The notes: generated from the sequence alone by a model not told the origin. 64,000 bases of DNA from Symbiodinium natans (GCA_905221605.1 CAJNDS010002394.1:64001-128000), one strand, 5' to 3'. Shown: positions 10,409 through 20,375, counted from the first letter of the stretch. Made by a program: numbers and translations.

Positions 10409-10477
10409 ATACCAACATGCGAACAGGTGTTTTACGCTGAGACGGGCTGTTACCAGTGGTTTGGAAGATGTGAGACT
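10409..10477 (+). CDS. predicted exon with strong donor
   Basis: CCCTTAAG| acceptor, then IPTCEQVFYAETGCYQWFGR, with three Cys and aromatics, ending at a consensus GTAAGT donor (10478). An in-frame TAG follows just inside the intron. Confidence 0.55.
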
Positions 10478-10959
10478 GTAAGTTAGAAGTCATAGAACCA
10501 GCAGGGCTTAAAGCCCCAGATATCCCAAACCCGCTCGCATAGACCGACCAAAGAACCCTAAGACCCTAGAACCTGAAGCCCTTAGACCCTACTGTTTGAC
10601 CCTTGAAACCCAAGATCCTACGGCCCTGTTGGCCAAACTCCAAAGAGGCCAAAATCCTCAACACGAAGCTCCTAGACCCCGGTTTGGGGCTTTAGGGTCT
10701 TTGGGGTGTAGGGCTTATAGGGCTGTGGGGACTTCAAGGATTAGGGGTGGGTGGTTTAGGGCTTTGAGATTTTGGGGTATTTTCATAGGTTGCGGTTAAG
10801 GTATTTGCAGGCCCTGAAGCCTTGAACCCTTCAGGTCGTAAAACCCTAAACCCTAAACCCTAAACCCTAAACCCTCAACCCTAAACCCTAAACCCTAAAC
10901 CCTAAACCCTAAGCCCTAAACCCTCAACCCTAAACCCTAAACCCTAAACCCTTGGGCAG

Positions 10960-11013
10960 GTGAGTCGGATGGAGCTGGTTGGGCTTGGCCACGTCCGGCT
11001 CCCAGCTGCTTAG
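10960..11013 (+). CDS. predicted terminal exon
   Basis: GGGCAG|G acceptor after a long C block, then VSRMELVGLGHVRLPAA and TAG. Short. Unrecognised. Confidence 0.4.
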   Translation: MSRMELVGLGHVRLPAA

Positions 11014-11338
11014 GGTCCGAGGTTCCAGAAGCGTGTTGGGGCTCCCAGTATACCATGCAGATATACCAGAATCTGATCAAAAGATAAATAAAGAAATACA
11101 TACATAAGCAAATACATACATCAATAAACAACAATCAATGTAAACATACTAGTATATATATATACACATATGTGTATATATTCTTTCTGCGTGTATATAT
11201 ATATATGTATATCGTTAAATAGATAGATAGGTAGTAACATATCCCCGTATATAGGAGGATCCAGGGTTTAGGGTGCAGGGTTGAGGAGGTACAAGTCCGA
11301 AGATTCAGAATCCGATGATGCAAGCCCTATTTGTTAGG
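11014..11338. other. AT-rich stretch with (TA)n and AATA repeats
   Basis: Contains ATACATA, TATATA and GATAGATAGG microsatellites. No gene seen. Confidence 0.6.
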
Positions 11339-11455
11339 GTGGCTACATGGTCCGTCAGTATGGGCCCTTAATCGGGGAACCCTTAAATTAAATTCCTCTT
11401 ATATGGCCTATAAACTCAAGGGCCCATACTCTGGCCCCCCTGTTTCAGAACTCTT
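11339..11455. mobile_element. MITE-like element, family D
   Basis: CTACATGGTCC and GTATGGGCCCTTAA near one end, AAGGGCCCATACT near the other, forming inverted arms. Confidence 0.55.
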
Positions 11456-11605
11456 CAAGGTACAGGAAGCGAATACCCTAAACCCTAAACTTTCCTAAAC
11501 CCTAAGCCTTATAAACCCTAAACCCAAAACCCTAGACTGCAAGGGACCACGGAACATCCCGGCGACCTAACCCTAAACTCCAAATCCCCTCAATCCCACA
11601 CCCAG

Positions 11606-11651
11606 CACGGCTTTCCACGTAGCCCGAAGCCTCGTGCCTCTTGCTCCATTG
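11606..11651 (+). CDS. predicted small exon
   Basis: CACCCAG| acceptor, TAFHVARSLVPLAPL, then GTTCAGGG repeat as donor. Confidence 0.45.
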
Positions 11652-12309
11652 GTTCAGGGTTCAGGGTTTAGGGGCTTGGTTTAGGGCTTAGGCTTAAGGC
11701 AGCCACGAATAGCGAAAGCACCAAGCCCGAATTAAGCCCTGCAAGGCCCCAGCCCCCCAACCCAACACCCAACACCCAGACACCTTAACACCCTATACCT
11801 TAAAACCCTAAGCCCTAAGCCCTAAACTTAAACATTGGTAAACTTTTAAAGCTTAGAAACCCCGAAGCCCTAACCCCGAATCCCCTCAGCCTGGAATCCC
11901 TAGGCCCTGCACCCTAAAACCCCAAAATCCGAAGCCTAAGCCCTAACCCCCCGAACCCTAAACCTCCTAAACCCTAAACCCTAAACCTCCTAAACCCTAA
12001 ACCCTAGACCTCAAAACCCCTAAAACCCCAAGCTCCCCACCTAAACGCACCTGAAAGCCGAAGGGGGTCCAAGGGTGGTATGCAACCCAAGGCTCCCTGG
12101 TACTCCTTACTAAACCCTAAAAACCCTAAACCCCAAACCCCAAACCCTAAACCCCAAACCCTAAGCCCTAAACCCCAAACCCCAAACCCCAAACCCTAAA
12201 CCCTAAACTGCCCTAAACCCTAAACCCTAAACCCTAAACTGCTCTAAACCCTAAACCCTAAACCCTAAACCCTAAACCCTAAACCCTAAGCCCTATACAA
12301 ACCCTTAAG

Positions 12310-12395
12310 AGCTCCATAGTGAGATGCGAGAGGTGAAGATGCAAGTCATGAAGGAACGCGGGGAGTCCCGGAGTCCATTTCCAGGGAAGTTGAGG
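12310..12395 (+). CDS. predicted internal exon, helical
   Basis: TTAAG| acceptor, then ELHSEMREVKMQVMKERGES.. ending LRG-less at AGG|GTTTAGGG. Heptad-like charge spacing suggests coiled coil. Confidence 0.55.
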
Positions 12396-13137
12396 GTTTA
12401 GGGTTTAGGATTTAGGGTTTAGGGGTTGAGTGTTTAGGGGTTGAGGGTTTAGGTTTTAGGGTGTAGGGTTTAGAGCATCTCTTGTGCCCCTCTGACCACT
12501 CTCAGGGATGATGGCTTTGTGGGCTTGTTCGGGGTTTGAGGGTTGAGGGTTTGGAGGGTGTGTAGGGTATCTCGGCCTTACCGGGTTTATCGGCGCAAGG
12601 CTTTTGGGGGTTTTTAGATTCGTCTATAGGGGTTTTAAGGTCTGTAGGGTGAGGGTTTCAAGGGGAGGGGTTATGGGTTATTCGGCTAAAAGGGTTTCGG
12701 CCTCAATCCCTGCCCTCTTCAAGCCCATGGGCCGTTGTGCACGTGAACGGGGTAAGCACCCACCCCCCCCCCCCCCGCCCAAAGGCGGGGGGAATGGAGG
12801 GTTGAGGTGAACAGTTGTTTGGGCATTGTGTCTATATGCTAACTTTAGTGAGGGACATTATGAACACTTGTACATGTGAACCCCAAGGAAATACTTTGTA
12901 CACTTCGTACTCTGTAATTTTGTTCCAACATAAGTTTGCCCTTAGCGAGGGTTTAGCCCTCCCCGCCCCCTGGGCCCCCAAGGCACCCGGAGGGAAGGCG
13001 TCCAGTCGATTCGGGCGCCGGTACCTTAGATCGGGGTGAAGGTGCCAGGGTTGAGCTGGTTGAGAGATTGTGAAGCCCTAAGCCCTAAACCCTAAGCCCT
13101 AAACCCTAGGCCCTAAAACCCTAAACCCTAAACCAAG

Positions 13138-13313
13138 CTCTGGCAGACTCTGCGACTCAGGCGGCCTTTGCGAATCCTACAAAGCCCAGAAACCCGATAA
13201 ACCTTCTCAGATCAACCCTTCGAGACAACCAGCCTGCGAATTTCTATATCCCCCCTTGGGAATTGTTTTTTGTTTATATTAAACCGAAGAGGACATTACA
13301 AAAAAAAATATGA
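13138..13313 (+). CDS. predicted terminal exon
   Basis: After CCAAG|, open for 58 codons: ALADSATQAAFANPTKPRNP.. to ..YIKPKRTLQKKI and TGA. Long for this window and free of telomere-like units. Possibly the 3' end of a gene. Confidence 0.5.
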
Positions 13314-13357
13314 AGGTTCTAAGGGGAGTATAGATTTCTCTCTTGCACTAGCCGGCA

Positions 13358-13404
13358 ATGGCCAGCTTGACGCTCAGGTTCTGGGATGCCGATTGCGGCT
13401 TCGG
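13358..13404 (+). CDS. predicted first exon
   Basis: ATG in GGCAATGGCC, reading MASLTLRFWDADCGF and ending at GG|GTTTGGGG. If both calls hold, it starts only 44 bp after the stop at 13313 on the same strand, like tandem dinoflagellate genes. Confidence 0.4.
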
Positions 13405-13786
13405 GTTTGGGGTTTGGGGTTTAGGGTTTAGGGTTTAGGGTTTAGGGTTTAGGGTTTAGGGTTTAGGGTTTGGGGATGCTTGGGCTTTGCTGGCTTTAGG
13501 GCCTTTAGGCGTCTGGGGCCTGGGGGTGTAAAATGTAGGGACTTTCAAGTTCCCTTGACCCTCAACCCCAAATCGAGAAACCCTAAAACGTGTGCCCTGA
13601 CTCCCAAATGCCCAGGACCCAAGAGTAGGGCCCTTTTTCCCCTTTTTGAGTCTTATAAGGCCCGTTCAACCAACAAGGGGAACCCTTTTGTATTCCCAGG
13701 GTTGCTCTTGCCCTAAACCCTAAACCCTAAACCCCAAAACCCTAAACCCTAAACCCTAAACCCTAAACCCTAACCCTAAACCCTTC

Positions 13787-13888
13787 CTCGGCTACTCTGG
13801 GCTCCTAGATGCTGAGGCGCAAGACAACGTTCTCCACCAAGTTTGCGTCCCTCTGGCACCCGGGCCCGTAGATAGGGTCGGTGCGTAG
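13787..13888 (+). CDS. predicted exon
   Basis: Reads LGYSGLLDAEAQDNVLHQVC.. then VPLAPGPVDRVGA and TAG. Possible donors at GTAGAT and GTGCGT. A competing ATG frame starts MLRRKTTFSTKF. Confidence 0.4.
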   Translation, partial: LGYSGLLDAEAQDNVLHQVCVPLAPGPVDRVGA

Positions 13889-13889
13889 A

Positions 13890-14340
13890 GAGTTGGGTTT
13901 AGGGTTTAGGGTTCAGGGTTTAGGGTTTAGGGTTTAGGCTTTAGGGTTTAAGGTTTAGGGCTTAGGGTTTCGGGTTGAGGGTTCAGGGCTTAGGGTTTAG
14001 GGCTTAGGGTTTAGGGTGGCTTTAGGGTTTAGGGTTTAGGGTTACGGTTCAGGGTTTAGGGTTTAGGGTTCAGGGTTTAGGGTTTATAGGGTGTATAGGG
14101 TTCATAGGGCTTATGGGGGTTTATAGGGTAGGCGAGATGAGGTGAGGATGTGGAGGACTGCAGGGGTTCGATGCTTGAACGGCTTGGGGCAGGTTGAGGG
14201 GTCTTAAGGGCTTGAGGGGCTTCCAGGATTTCAGGGCTTTTAGGGCTTTTCAGGGGCTTTAAGGGCTTGAGGGGCAGGGTTTTTAGGGCTTTTAAGGGGC
14301 TTCAAGGGCGTTCAGGGATTTGAAGGGCCTGGGGGTTTAG
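13890..14340 (+). repeat. long degenerate G-strand block
   Basis: TTTAGGG, TTTATAGGG and CTTCAGGG/TTTTAGGGC variants for about 450 bp. No gene. Confidence 0.8.
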
Positions 14341-14429
14341 GGGGTCATGGCTTCCTGCTTCAAGGGCTCGGGACTGGTGATTTCCTTTTGGGGGGGTTTA
14401 GGGTTTTGGGGTTCTGGAAACAGAAAAGT

Positions 14430-14605
14430 AAGAGCTTTGCGCCGCGGCCAGCGCGGCCATTGCGCCGCAAGGAGAGGGCCAGGCGCCCAATTGTGATGGA
14501 GATGTCCCAGGGAAAAGTTGGTGAGCTCGGCCGAATGGAGATGTCCCAAGTAGCAGTTGGTGAAGAGCTCGGCCTCGGCGGCTTCTGCTGACAAGACATT
14601 CGCCG
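14430..14605. other. coding-like segment with internal duplication
   Basis: GGAGATGTCCCA(A/G)..AGTTGGTGA..GAGCTCGGCC occurs twice about 39 bp apart. On - it reads AELFTNCYLGHLHSAELTNF, i.e. a repeated peptide; on + it reads MEMSQGKVGELGRMEMSQVA. Open on both strands. Confidence 0.4.
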
Positions 14606-14789
14606 TGAAGGTGTGAAACCCCAAACCCGCAAACCCTAAACCCTCCCGCAGAAGAAGCCTTCCAGACACCCTGGGCCCATAAGCCATCCTCAGCGAAACC
14701 CTTAGACCAACAATGAAGGGTTCTCAAGTGATCCTAAACCCTAAACCCTAAATCCTAATCCCTAAACCCCACACCCTGATATCCCGCAG

Positions 14790-14861
14790 GGTGCTGGCCG
14801 GATTTTGCCGTCAAAGAAGCAAAGCATTCCAGTCAATGGACATTGCGTGATGACTTGTTAG
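14790..14861 (+). CDS. predicted terminal exon
   Basis: GATATCCCGCAG|G acceptor, then GAGRILPSKKQSIPVNGHC.. and TAG. Unrecognised. Confidence 0.5.
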   Translation, partial: GAGRILPSKKQSIPVNGHCVMTC

Positions 14862-14920
14862 CATGACCAGGAACCCTAAACCCTATACCCTAAACCCTAA
14901 ACCCTAAACCCTAAACCCAG

Positions 14921-14981
14921 ATGGCTCGGATGATGAGGGACCAAGGCATTGTTACAAAAGGATTTCTTGGAGCAGCAGCGC
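14921..14981 (+). CDS. predicted exon, possible first exon
   Basis: Begins AG|ATG: MARMMRDQGIVTKGFLGAAA, then C|GTACGT donor. The following intron is short and C-strand only. Confidence 0.5.
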
Positions 14982-15140
14982 GTACGTACAACTCCCGAAG
15001 CCCTAAACCCTGAACCCGCAGAGTAAGGTTTAGAAAGGTTTTGGGTTTAGGGTTTAGGACGTAGGGTTTAGGGTTTAGGGTTTAGGGTTTAGGGTTTAGG
15101 GTTTCGGGTTTAGGGAAGCCTGAGGGTTGCGGGTTTCAAG

Positions 15141-15221
15141 CCGAGGCAGCTGTTGAAGAAGAGGCAGGCCAGCACGTCGGCCGCTGAGATTTCAGCCCTC
15201 CAGCAGCCCTGTCCCACAAAG
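15141..15221 (+). CDS. predicted internal exon
   Basis: GGTTTCAAG| acceptor, PRQLLKKRQASTSAAEISAL.. ending AAG|GTTTAGGG, phase 0 to 0. The preceding intron ends in G-strand repeats, so C-strand is not obligatory at the 3' side. Confidence 0.55.
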
Positions 15222-15360
15222 GTTTAGGGTTTAGGGTTTAGGGTTTAGGGTTTAGGGTTTAGGGATCAGGGTTTAGGGTTTAGGGTTTAGGGTTCAGGGT
15301 TCAGGGTTCAGGGTTGAGGGTTCAGGGCTCAGGGCTCAGGGTTTAGGGTACGTATGATGG

Positions 15361-15430
15361 GGTCGGAATAGGTACTAATAGTATTCCCTCATGGTCCCTA
15401 TATATTCAGACGAGAATAGCCCCCAAAGCC
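15361..15430. mobile_element. MITE-like element, family B (fragment)
   Basis: GGTCGGAATAGGTACTAATA then GTATTCCCTCATGGTCCC, matching 6410-6480. Confidence 0.55.
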
Positions 15431-15603
15431 CGATTCTAGGTTTTTAAGGCCCCCATTTTCTGGCTCTTCGAACTTCGAACTTTAACCCTTTGGGTTTTTG
15501 TAGAAACTACAATACGGAGCCTAACAGTCAAACTTTTAGGAGGGGTTCAGAAGTCAGCCAAGTTGTCGGCGGAAAGACTGGAAGGATGTGAGCTGACAGC
15601 CAA

Positions 15604-15668
15604 ATGCAGACCTGCAGGCATGCAGGCATGCATGCATGCATGCATGCATGCATGCATGCATGCATGTC
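15604..15668. repeat. (GCAT)n microsatellite
   Basis: ATGC tetramer tandem, self-complementary, followed by ATA/ACA-rich sequence to 15830. Confidence 0.9.
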
Positions 15669-15845
15669 ACATGTCTGTATACGTATAACAATCGAAACCA
15701 GAATCATATCCATAATAAACATAGTCATCATAACCATAACAATAACCAAAATATTAATCCTAACAAAAAATAACAACAATAATAACAGTTATAGTGGTAG
15801 TAGTAATAAAAAATAACAATCAGAAGAAGAATCATATGATCCATA

Positions 15846-15965
15846 ATGATCATACGAAGAATAGTAGAGGAGCAGAGGGGTTCGGTATACTCCTCCCAAG
15901 TAAAGCCAAGGATCACGGAGCAAGAGAACTACTACTTGCGCATCCGCCGCGCTTTTTCGCCCTAG
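15846..15965 (+). CDS. predicted terminal exon
   Basis: Open from about 15846, with likely acceptor GTAGAG|GAG at 15869. It reads EEQRGSVYSSQVKPRITEQE.. NYYLRIRRAFSP and TAG. Follows an AT microsatellite. Confidence 0.5.
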   Translation: MIIRRIVEEQRGSVYSSQVKPRITEQENYYLRIRRAFSP

Positions 15966-16217
15966 TGGAAGTCTGCCGAGTCAAACCCTAAACCCTAAAC
16001 CCTTGGGTTTAGGGTTTAGGGTTCAGGGTTCAGGGTTCAGGAGGGTTCTGGGTTCAGGGTTTAGGGTTTGGGCGTTAGGGTTCAGGGTTTAGGGTTTGGG
16101 CGTTAGGGTTTAGGCTTTAGGATTTAGGGTTTATTGCAGCCTAAACCCCCAAGACGTTAAATTCCCCAAGACCTATACCCTCCTAGAAGCGCCGAAGCCC
16201 TGAAACCCTGAAACAAG

Positions 16218-16330
16218 TCAGCCGCACACTCTGCCACCTGATGTTTGGACATACCCACGAGGACATGGGCCACCGTTTGCTGTACGTAATCTTGGCCCAG
16301 CTCAACTTCTTGTTGCTTAGCAGGGAATGA
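16218..16330 (+). pseudogene. possible transposase-like fragment (GHTHED motif)
   Basis: After GAAACAAG|, QVSRTLCHLMFGHTHEDMGH.. to TGA. G-H-T-H-x-D/E-x-D is known to me from DUF7869-type transposase-like proteins of protists and fungi. Here the motif reads GHTHEDMGH, so the link is an inference from one motif. A GTACGT within could be a donor instead. Confidence 0.4.
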
Positions 16331-16407
16331 GGGAAGTAGGGCCCTAAATATACCCTTTAAGGGATTATGTAAGGTACCTCATGCCCCCATTTCCTACGAA
16401 CCAACAG

Positions 16408-16482
16408 TATGTCAAGCGCAAGGATGTCCTTTGCAGCCCCAGGTCAATGAGATTTGCAGGGCTCAGGCTATATAGAGCTTAG
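16408..16482 (+). CDS. predicted terminal exon (weak)
   Basis: CCAACAG| acceptor, YVKRKDVLCSPRSMRFAGLR.. then TAG. A GTCAAT within could be a donor. Confidence 0.35.
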   Translation, partial: YVKRKDVLCSPRSMRFAGLRLYRA

Positions 16483-16613
16483 AAACCTCGAGCCCAGTCA
16501 AACACTGAGCCCAAAACCCGAAACCCAAAACCCCAAACCCCATACCCTACTTGTAACATTACCAAGCCGACACCCTAAACCCTGAGCCCTAAACCCTAAA
16601 CCCGCCTACGTAG

Positions 16614-16722
16614 ACGAACCTCGTACGGAACCTCCTCCAAGCCCTTGTCGTCATGCATGCCAGGACGTCTCAGTTGCGGTACCTGCATGGCCCTTATTCA
16701 AGAGAGCGCAGGGATGCTTAGG
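16614..16722 (+). CDS. predicted internal exon
   Basis: CTACGTAG| acceptor, open 36 codons: DEPRTEPPPSPCRHACQDVS.., then VAVPAWPLFKRAQGCL, ending GG|GTGTAGGG. Confidence 0.5.
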
Positions 16723-16874
16723 GTGTAGGGCTTATAAGGCTTAGGGGTCAGGGTTCAGGGTTTAGGGTTTAGGGTTTAGGGTTTAGGGTTTAGGGTTCAG
16801 GGTTCAGGGTTCAGCATTGCAGATTAAAGTTGAAGGCAAGAAAGCCTGAGCCCTAAACCCTCAGTTGCATCAAG

Positions 16875-16945
16875 ATGATGTCGGTGTTTTGGCTGAAGGC
16901 AGAGGCAAGAGCGGCAGAGGAAAGGTTTGCAGGGCTTTCTGGTTG
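16875..16945 (+). CDS. predicted exon, two frames possible
   Basis: After CCCTCAG..CAAG|, one frame reads MMSVFWLKAEARAAEERFAG; the other reads LHQDDVGVLAEGRGKSGRGK. Both stay open to G|GTTTAGGG. Exon placement is better supported than frame. Confidence 0.4.
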
Positions 16946-17090
16946 GTTTAGGGTTTAGGGTTTAGGGTTTAGGGTTTAGGGTTTAGGGTTTAGGGTTTAG
17001 GGTTTAGGGTTTAGGGTTTAGGGTTTAGGGTTTAGGGTTTAGGGTTTAGGGTTCAGGGTTTAGGGTTTAGGGTTCAGGGTTCAGGGTGTA
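16946..17090 (+). repeat. uniform (TTTAGGG)n block
   Basis: Near-perfect G-strand array of about 20 units at an intron start. Followed by a fragment of the family A element ending GGGGGAACATCCCAA at 17117. Confidence 0.95.
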
Positions 17091-17145
17091 AGATTAATTA
17101 AGGGGGAACATCCCAAACTCTGTGCATATTGGAGTCTCCGGGTAG

Positions 17146-17250
17146 TGGGCTCGCTGCCCCTGAGGCCCTTCTTCCAAGATGTCCCGGCCGAACTGCACCG
17201 TTCCCAGCTCTTGCAGCCATGGGATGCGGAGTGTTTTGCGCAGGCCAGTG
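17146..17250 (+). CDS. predicted internal exon
   Basis: CCGGGTAG| acceptor, then GSLPLRPFFQDVPAELHRSQ.. LLQPWDAECFAQAS ending AGTG|GTTCAGGG. 35 codons. Unrecognised. Confidence 0.55.
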
Positions 17251-17361
17251 GTTCAGGGTTTAGGGTTTAGGGTTTAGGGTTTAGGGTTTAGGGTTTAGGG
17301 TTTAGGGCTTAGGGTAGTTTCAGGGTTTATAGGGTTACCATATAAGACACTCTAACCTCTT

Positions 17362-17641
17362 TTGTTGTGGGGCTTTGTCAAGAGATCCCTTACATCAGGG
17401 TTCTTCGGTGAGCCGCAACAAAAGAAGGCGCGTCCTTGCAGTTCAGCGAGCCAACAAGCAACTCGAGCTGCTCCCGCAGTCAACCTCAATGTCTTATCAC
17501 CCCCTCCCGATCCTCAACCCATAGCTCTAAACCCTCTTACCAGAATAGGACGAGAAACCTACACCCCTAACCCGATTTTCGCAGATGCTCCAAGGTACGA
17601 GAAGATCATCGACGAAACCACAACGCAGTCTTATGTTCCAG
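17362..17641 (+). CDS. predicted long exon with GC donor
   Basis: Open 93 codons. It starts near MLWGFVKRSLTSGFFGEPQQ (a TTG/ATG-like start or TTGTCAAG| acceptor), a Pro-rich middle, and RYEKIIDETTTQSYVPG before CCAG|GCAAGT at 17642, a textbook GC donor. The next in-frame codon after the donor is a stop. One of the better single coding calls. Product unknown. Confidence 0.6.
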
Positions 17642-17904
17642 GCAAGTAAGACGGCGAAAGGGGTTTCTTCCAGGGCTCCCGGCCTTTCAGAATTTCGCGC
17701 TTAGGGTTTCAAAAGTCTGCCTGCCCGATGCCCCAAGAACTTTAGGTCCACGACCCTAAACACTGGGAATCCTGTCTTAACCCTGGGAATCCTGTCCTAA
17801 ACCCTAAACCCTAAACCCTAAACCCTAAACCCTAAACCCTAAACCCTCTGTCTACAAGGACCTCTAGGGTTCAGGGTGTAGGGTTTAGGGTTGAGGGCCT
17901 TTCC

Positions 17905-18027
17905 ATGGCAGGCCTACCCCGCCTCCGAACGAACCACTTCGGAACCATGTCAAGGATCATGAGATATGTTACTCTTGGTACTACTGATATTGGAAGTGCC
18001 ATGATTCTTGCTATATTAATGCTATGA
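17905..18027 (+). CDS. predicted first exon
   Basis: ATG after a G block, MAGLPRLRTNHFGTMSRIMR.. YVTLGTTD, with GTACTA as possible donor near 17977, otherwise TGA at 18025. Confidence 0.4.
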   Translation: MAGLPRLRTNHFGTMSRIMRYVTLGTTDIGSAMILAILML

Positions 18028-19370
18028 TTATTGTTATTACCATGATTACTGCTCTTTCTACCAGTACTACAATGAACATGATTAGTACTATGTTCCAAGT
18101 ATTTCTTTCTAGTTTTGCTATTATTATTATTCTTACACTTATTGTAATTATGACTCATATTACTAGTATTGCTATTATTGTTATTATTTTTATTACTAGT
18201 ATTGCCATGATTGCGATTATCACTTGTGAACCATTATTTCTGTTTTTACTACCATTATTATGTCGATTATTATGATTATTACTATTATTATGATTCTGAC
18301 GATCATTACTATTATTACTATTACTGCTATTATTATTATTACCATTATTACTATTATTACCATTACTATTTTTACTATTGTTACTATTATTCCTAGTAAA
18401 ACTATTGTTATTTTTATTACTATTATTTCGATTATTGTCATTATTACTATTATTACTATTATTGCTGTTGTTATTGTTATTATTATTACGATTATGATTC
18501 CTACTATTATTACAATTATTATTATTATTATTTCTACGATGATTGTTATTTTTATTACTATTACTATTGTTACTATTCTTGCTATTATTACTACTAGTAC
18601 ATTTATTACTATTGTTACTAGTATTACTATTACTTTTCTTATTATTACTACTTTTGTACTGGTATTGCTACTATAATATTGTTCGATACTACCAGTAGTA
18701 TTGTTCAGCGTTGTTACGATTATTGCTAGTATTACTACCATTACCACCGACTCAGACTCATCCACCACCACCACCACTACCACTACCGCTACCGCTATCT
18801 CTACCACTGCTTCTTCCATTTATTGCTATTATTATCAAATTAGTTTTACTGTTATTCTTATTATTATCATTACCATTATGATTATTCCTATTATTATTAC
18901 CATGATTATTATTATTACTACTATTATTACTATCCTGTTACTATTAATATCATTATTATTATTACTATTTTTAAAAGGGTTATGCAGAGGTGTCTGCCCC
19001 CCCCCCCCCCCCCCCCCAGTCCAAAACATTCCCCACTAAGGGTTGAGGGTTGCCCCGAAACCCCCCAACCCCACAAGCTCTGGGGGATACTCTGCAGATT
19101 GCTAAATAGTAATAATAATAATAGTAATAAACCGTAATAATAATAGTAATAATAGTAATAATAGTATTAATAATAATAGTGGTAATAATAATAATAATAG
19201 CAATAATAGTTATAATAGTAATAATAGTAATAATGGTACCAATAGTAATAATAGTAATAATTGTAATAATAGTAATAATAGTAGTAATAGTAATAATAGT
19301 AATAATAGCAATAAAATGAAATAAAGTAATAATAGTAATAATCATAATAATAAGAATAATTGTAAGAACC
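18010..19370. repeat. inverted trinucleotide repeat (ATT/ACT...AGT/AAT)
   Basis: 18013-18990 is dense TTATTACTATTG-type trinucleotide repeat. 19105-19370 is its complement, TAGTAATAAT. The centre (18990-19100) holds a C19 run and short telomere-like units. The arms could form a very long foldback. Open frames rich in Ile/Tyr here are artefacts. Confidence 0.85.
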
Positions 19371-19378
19371 GTAAGAAG

Positions 19379-19447
19379 GATGCTTTTGTGGTGGCGGTGG
19401 GCACTTCATGGGTAGTCTGCGGAGTTCTGTCGCGCATTCTCTTGGGG
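19379..19447 (+). CDS. predicted internal exon, hydrophobic
   Basis: GTAAGAAG|G acceptor, DAFVVAVGTSWVVCGVLSRI.., ending GGG|GTTTAGG, phase 0 to 0. Looks like a membrane segment. Confidence 0.55.
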
Positions 19448-19579
19448 GTTTAGGATTGCGTGTCTGCGGGGCTAACTAGGGTTGTGGGCTTATAGGGCTT
19501 AAGATTGTGGGCTTAGGGTTTTGGATTTCCCCAAGCCCTAAACCCTAAGCCCTAAACCCTAAACCCTAAACGCTTGGAG

Positions 19580-19663
19580 CTTCGGGTTTGGGAGGAACTG
19601 GGCCTGCGCATCGGTGCCCTTGGCCAGGCTGCTACCTCTTCCGGGAAGGCGACGAGGCAGTGA
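19580..19663 (+). CDS. predicted terminal exon
   Basis: CGCTTGGAG| acceptor, LRVWEELGLRIGALGQAATS.. then TGA. Soluble amphipathic composition. Confidence 0.5.
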   Translation, partial: LRVWEELGLRIGALGQAATSSGKATRQ

Positions 19664-19797
19664 GCTGATGAAGACCCATGAACAGTATGGCGCACTTTTG
19701 TATAGTATGCTGTGGAATCCCTAAAACCTAAACCCTACAACCCTAAACCCTAAACCCTAAAACCCTAAGCCCTAAACCTTAAGCCCTACACCCGCCT

Positions 19798-19880
19798 CTG
19801 GCTTCGGCTTCGCTTTTGTTGGAGCATCTCCGGGCCTGTTTTCCCATAAGTAGGGACCGTAGAAGGAGGTCTCCTGCAGG
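19798..19880 (+). CDS. predicted exon (weak)
   Basis: One frame reads LASASLLLEHLRACFPISRD.. and stays open to CAGG|GTTCAGGG. Another reads ASGFGFAFVGASPGLF then TAG. Confidence 0.3.
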
Positions 19881-20164
19881 GTTCAGGGTTCAGGGTTCAG
19901 GGTTTAGGGTTCAGGGTTTAGGGTTTAGGGTTTAGGGTTTCGGATTCAGGGTTTAGGGTTTAGGGTTTAGGGTTGCTCCTCAACCCTAACCACCAGGTTT
20001 GTTGGGGCTCTGGGGGTTGAGGGCTTAGGGAGGTTTAGGGTTTCAGGGGGCTACCTGGAGCCCACGTGATGCCCCACAAAGCCAAAGACGCTTACGCACC
20101 TCTAAACCCTAAACCCTAAACCCTAAACCCTAAACCCTAAACCCTAAACCCTAAACCCTAACAT

Positions 20165-20260
20165 CTTCTCATCTTGGCGTCTTTGGCGGTGTCTCCCACT
20201 CTCCTGACCCTAAATGTTGGTGTCTTAGGCGGTGTCTCCCCCTTTCCTGACCCTAAACCC
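20165..20260 (+). repeat. two-copy ~45-bp direct duplication
   Basis: GGCGGTGTCTCCCACTCTCC..TGACCCTAAA at about 20177-20208 is repeated as GGCGGTGTCTCCCCCTTTCC..TGACCCTAAA at 20228-20256. The duplicated piece ends in a telomere-like unit. Confidence 0.75.
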
Positions 20261-20321
20261 TAAGCCCTAAACTCTAAACCCTAAACCCAAAACCCTAAAC
20301 CCTGGACACATATAACCCAAG

Positions 20322-20375
20322 AGCTGCTGCAAAAGGCCGAGACCCTCTACTTGATCATCACGGGCGAGGCATGGG
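20322..20375 (+). CDS. predicted exon resembling a cyclic-nucleotide-binding domain
   Basis: CCAAG| acceptor, ELLQKAETLYLIITGEAW ending G|GTGTAGGG. LYxIxxGEA matches the conserved strand of cNMP-binding domains (known pattern: ..LYiI..GEv..). A second such exon is at 29109. Inference from a short motif. Confidence 0.45.

Noticed and set aside
15528-15916. Minus and plus ORFs around the GCAT repeat
   Set aside because: His/Met/Ala/Cys runs come from the ATGC microsatellite and Asn/Ile/Tyr runs from ATA/ATC repeats.
18010-19410. ORFs of 80-199 codons rich in Ile/Thr/Tyr
   Set aside because: Direct translation of ATT/ACT/TAT trinucleotide repeats on both strands.
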